Source: Actinomycetota bacterium (GTDB taxonomy: Bacteria > Actinomycetota > Actinomycetes > Nanopelagicales > Nanopelagicaceae). From it: a stretch of 6,124 nucleotides of DNA. Where the stretch lies: the NCBI GenBank assembly GCA_005777515.1, contig SXMA01000134.1, forward strand, positions 1 to 6,124, given 5' to 3'. The translations under genes and the position numbers were made by a program. Below are positions 5,626 through 6,124 of the stretch, piece after piece (position 1 is the first letter of the stretch; every line of letters starts with the position of its first letter). The notes beneath the pieces were generated by a model that did no database searches, was not told where the DNA came from, and saw only the letters and a program-made list of their open reading frames with translations.

Positions 5626-6124
5626 CTAGGCGCTGATGTAGAGCTTTGTGAAGGTGAATTCGCGATGTCCCAGAGCCTCTGCAGCGCAGAGTCTTCCATT
5701 AACAGTTCGCTCAATTACATCCATCATCATGTCGCCAGCTTTGGTCAAGTTGTATTCCTGACGCAATAGACCAGAGACATCAAGATCGATGTGCTCTGGC
5801 ATAGAGGCAGCTGTCTTCTTGTTGGCAGTTAATTTCAAAACTGGCTCAATTGGATTACCAATCACATTTCCTTGTCCGGTTGGAAATAGGTGAATCACAG
5901 CCCCTGCTGCCGCCATAAGAGTTACGCATTCAGCAGCAGCTGATGAAGTGTCCATGAAATAAAGACCTGGCTTATTTCTTGGTGGCGCCTCAGCTGGTGC
6001 TAAAACTCCAACAACTGGAACAGATCCGGTCTTGGCAATGTTTCCTAGAGCTTTTTCTTCGATAGTTGTTAGACCACCTGCGATATTTCCCTGCGTTGGT
6101 TGTGAACCAAGCAAGTTTGCACCG
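5626..6124 (-). CDS. suyB: UxaA-family lyase, C-terminal part: probable (R)-sulfolactate sulfo-lyase large subunit (cut by window edge)
   Basis: Large subunit of the enzyme that cleaves (2R)-3-sulfolactate to pyruvate and sulfite. About 166 C-terminal residues are present; the start lies beyond 6124 and full-length relatives have nearly 400 residues. The fragment shows [20 protein letters not shown], typical of the altronate/galactarate dehydratase family. It then shows [34 protein letters not shown] and [15 protein letters not shown], which resemble SuyB rather than UxaA or GarD, where I recall TGRG/FG-type sequence. The stop is TAG at 5628-5626. Two dehydrogenases and a SuyZ-like exporter follow, which strongly supports the sulfonate role. 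A small SuyA subunit would be expected just upstream, outside the window. Confidence 0.85.
   Translation of the reverse strand, partial: GANLLGSQPTQGNIAGGLTTIEEKALGNIAKTGSVPVVGVLAPAEAPPRNKPGLYFMDTSSAAAECVTLMAAAGAVIHLFPTGQGNVIGNPIEPVLKLTANKKTAASMPEHIDLDVSGLLRQEYNLTKAGDMMMDVIERTVNGRLCAAEALGHREFTFTKLYISA

Noticed and set aside
5626..6124. Altronate or galactarate dehydratase (UxaA/GarD) as the identity of the lyase
   Set aside because: The family is shared, but the [10 protein letters not shown] and EALGHREF segments and the neighbouring dehydrogenases and exporter fit SuyB much better.
1..6124. CRISPR arrays, tRNA or rRNA genes, insertion sequences, prophage attachment sites
   Set aside because: None could be found by reading both strands; gaps are short and the rest is coding.

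Overview
All genes in this window read on the minus strand, so transcription runs from high to low coordinates. The window joins a translation and transcription block (infA, rpmJ, rpsM, rpsK, rpsD, rpoA; about 1-2572) to a four-gene catabolic block (suyB-like, slcC-like, comC-like, suyZ-like; about 2659-6124). The protein sequences look actinobacterial: IF-1 beginning [10 protein letters not shown]11 ending PRKPRRV, alpha beginning MLIAQRP, and a four-cysteine S4. Base composition is moderate and not GC-rich. That would fit a small-genome planktonic actinobacterium such as the freshwater acI/Nanopelagicales group; this assignment is inference from sequence character only.

Region 6124-2659 appears to be one operon. 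It starts with the C-terminal part of a UxaA-family lyase that matches the sulfolactate sulfo-lyase large subunit (SuyB). Next come a D-2-hydroxyacid dehydrogenase (SlcC-like), a malate/L-lactate-dehydrogenase-family oxidoreductase (ComC-like) and a UPF0324/COG2855 membrane protein (SuyZ/TauZ-like). Together these match the known 3-sulfolactate route. The two dehydrogenases of opposite stereospecificity racemise sulfolactate through sulfopyruvate, SuyAB splits the (R)-isomer to pyruvate and sulfite, and SuyZ exports the sulfur anion. Genes are coupled by TAATG and ATGA overlaps. SuyA, an importer and a regulator are not in view and may lie beyond the 6124 edge.

Region 2658-2573 is an 86-base junction with no visible terminator. 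It carries a weak promoter candidate and a hairpin before infA, which starts with TTG. In most actinobacteria the genes before infA are secY-adk-map, so the catabolic cassette sits at an unusual place, against the ribosomal superoperon.

Region 2572-1 follows the standard order infA-rpmJ-rpsM-rpsK-rpsD-rpoA. rpoA runs off the low-coordinate edge. The rpmJ-rpsM gap (143 bases) is rich in inverted repeats, including two interleaved helices that could form a pseudoknot or a switch. This is the position occupied in E. coli by the S4-binding alpha-operon leader, so S4 feedback is a reasonable hypothesis. The rpsD-rpoA gap (121 bases) has two perfect hairpins without U-tracts. No tRNA, rRNA, CRISPR, insertion sequence or attachment site was seen.
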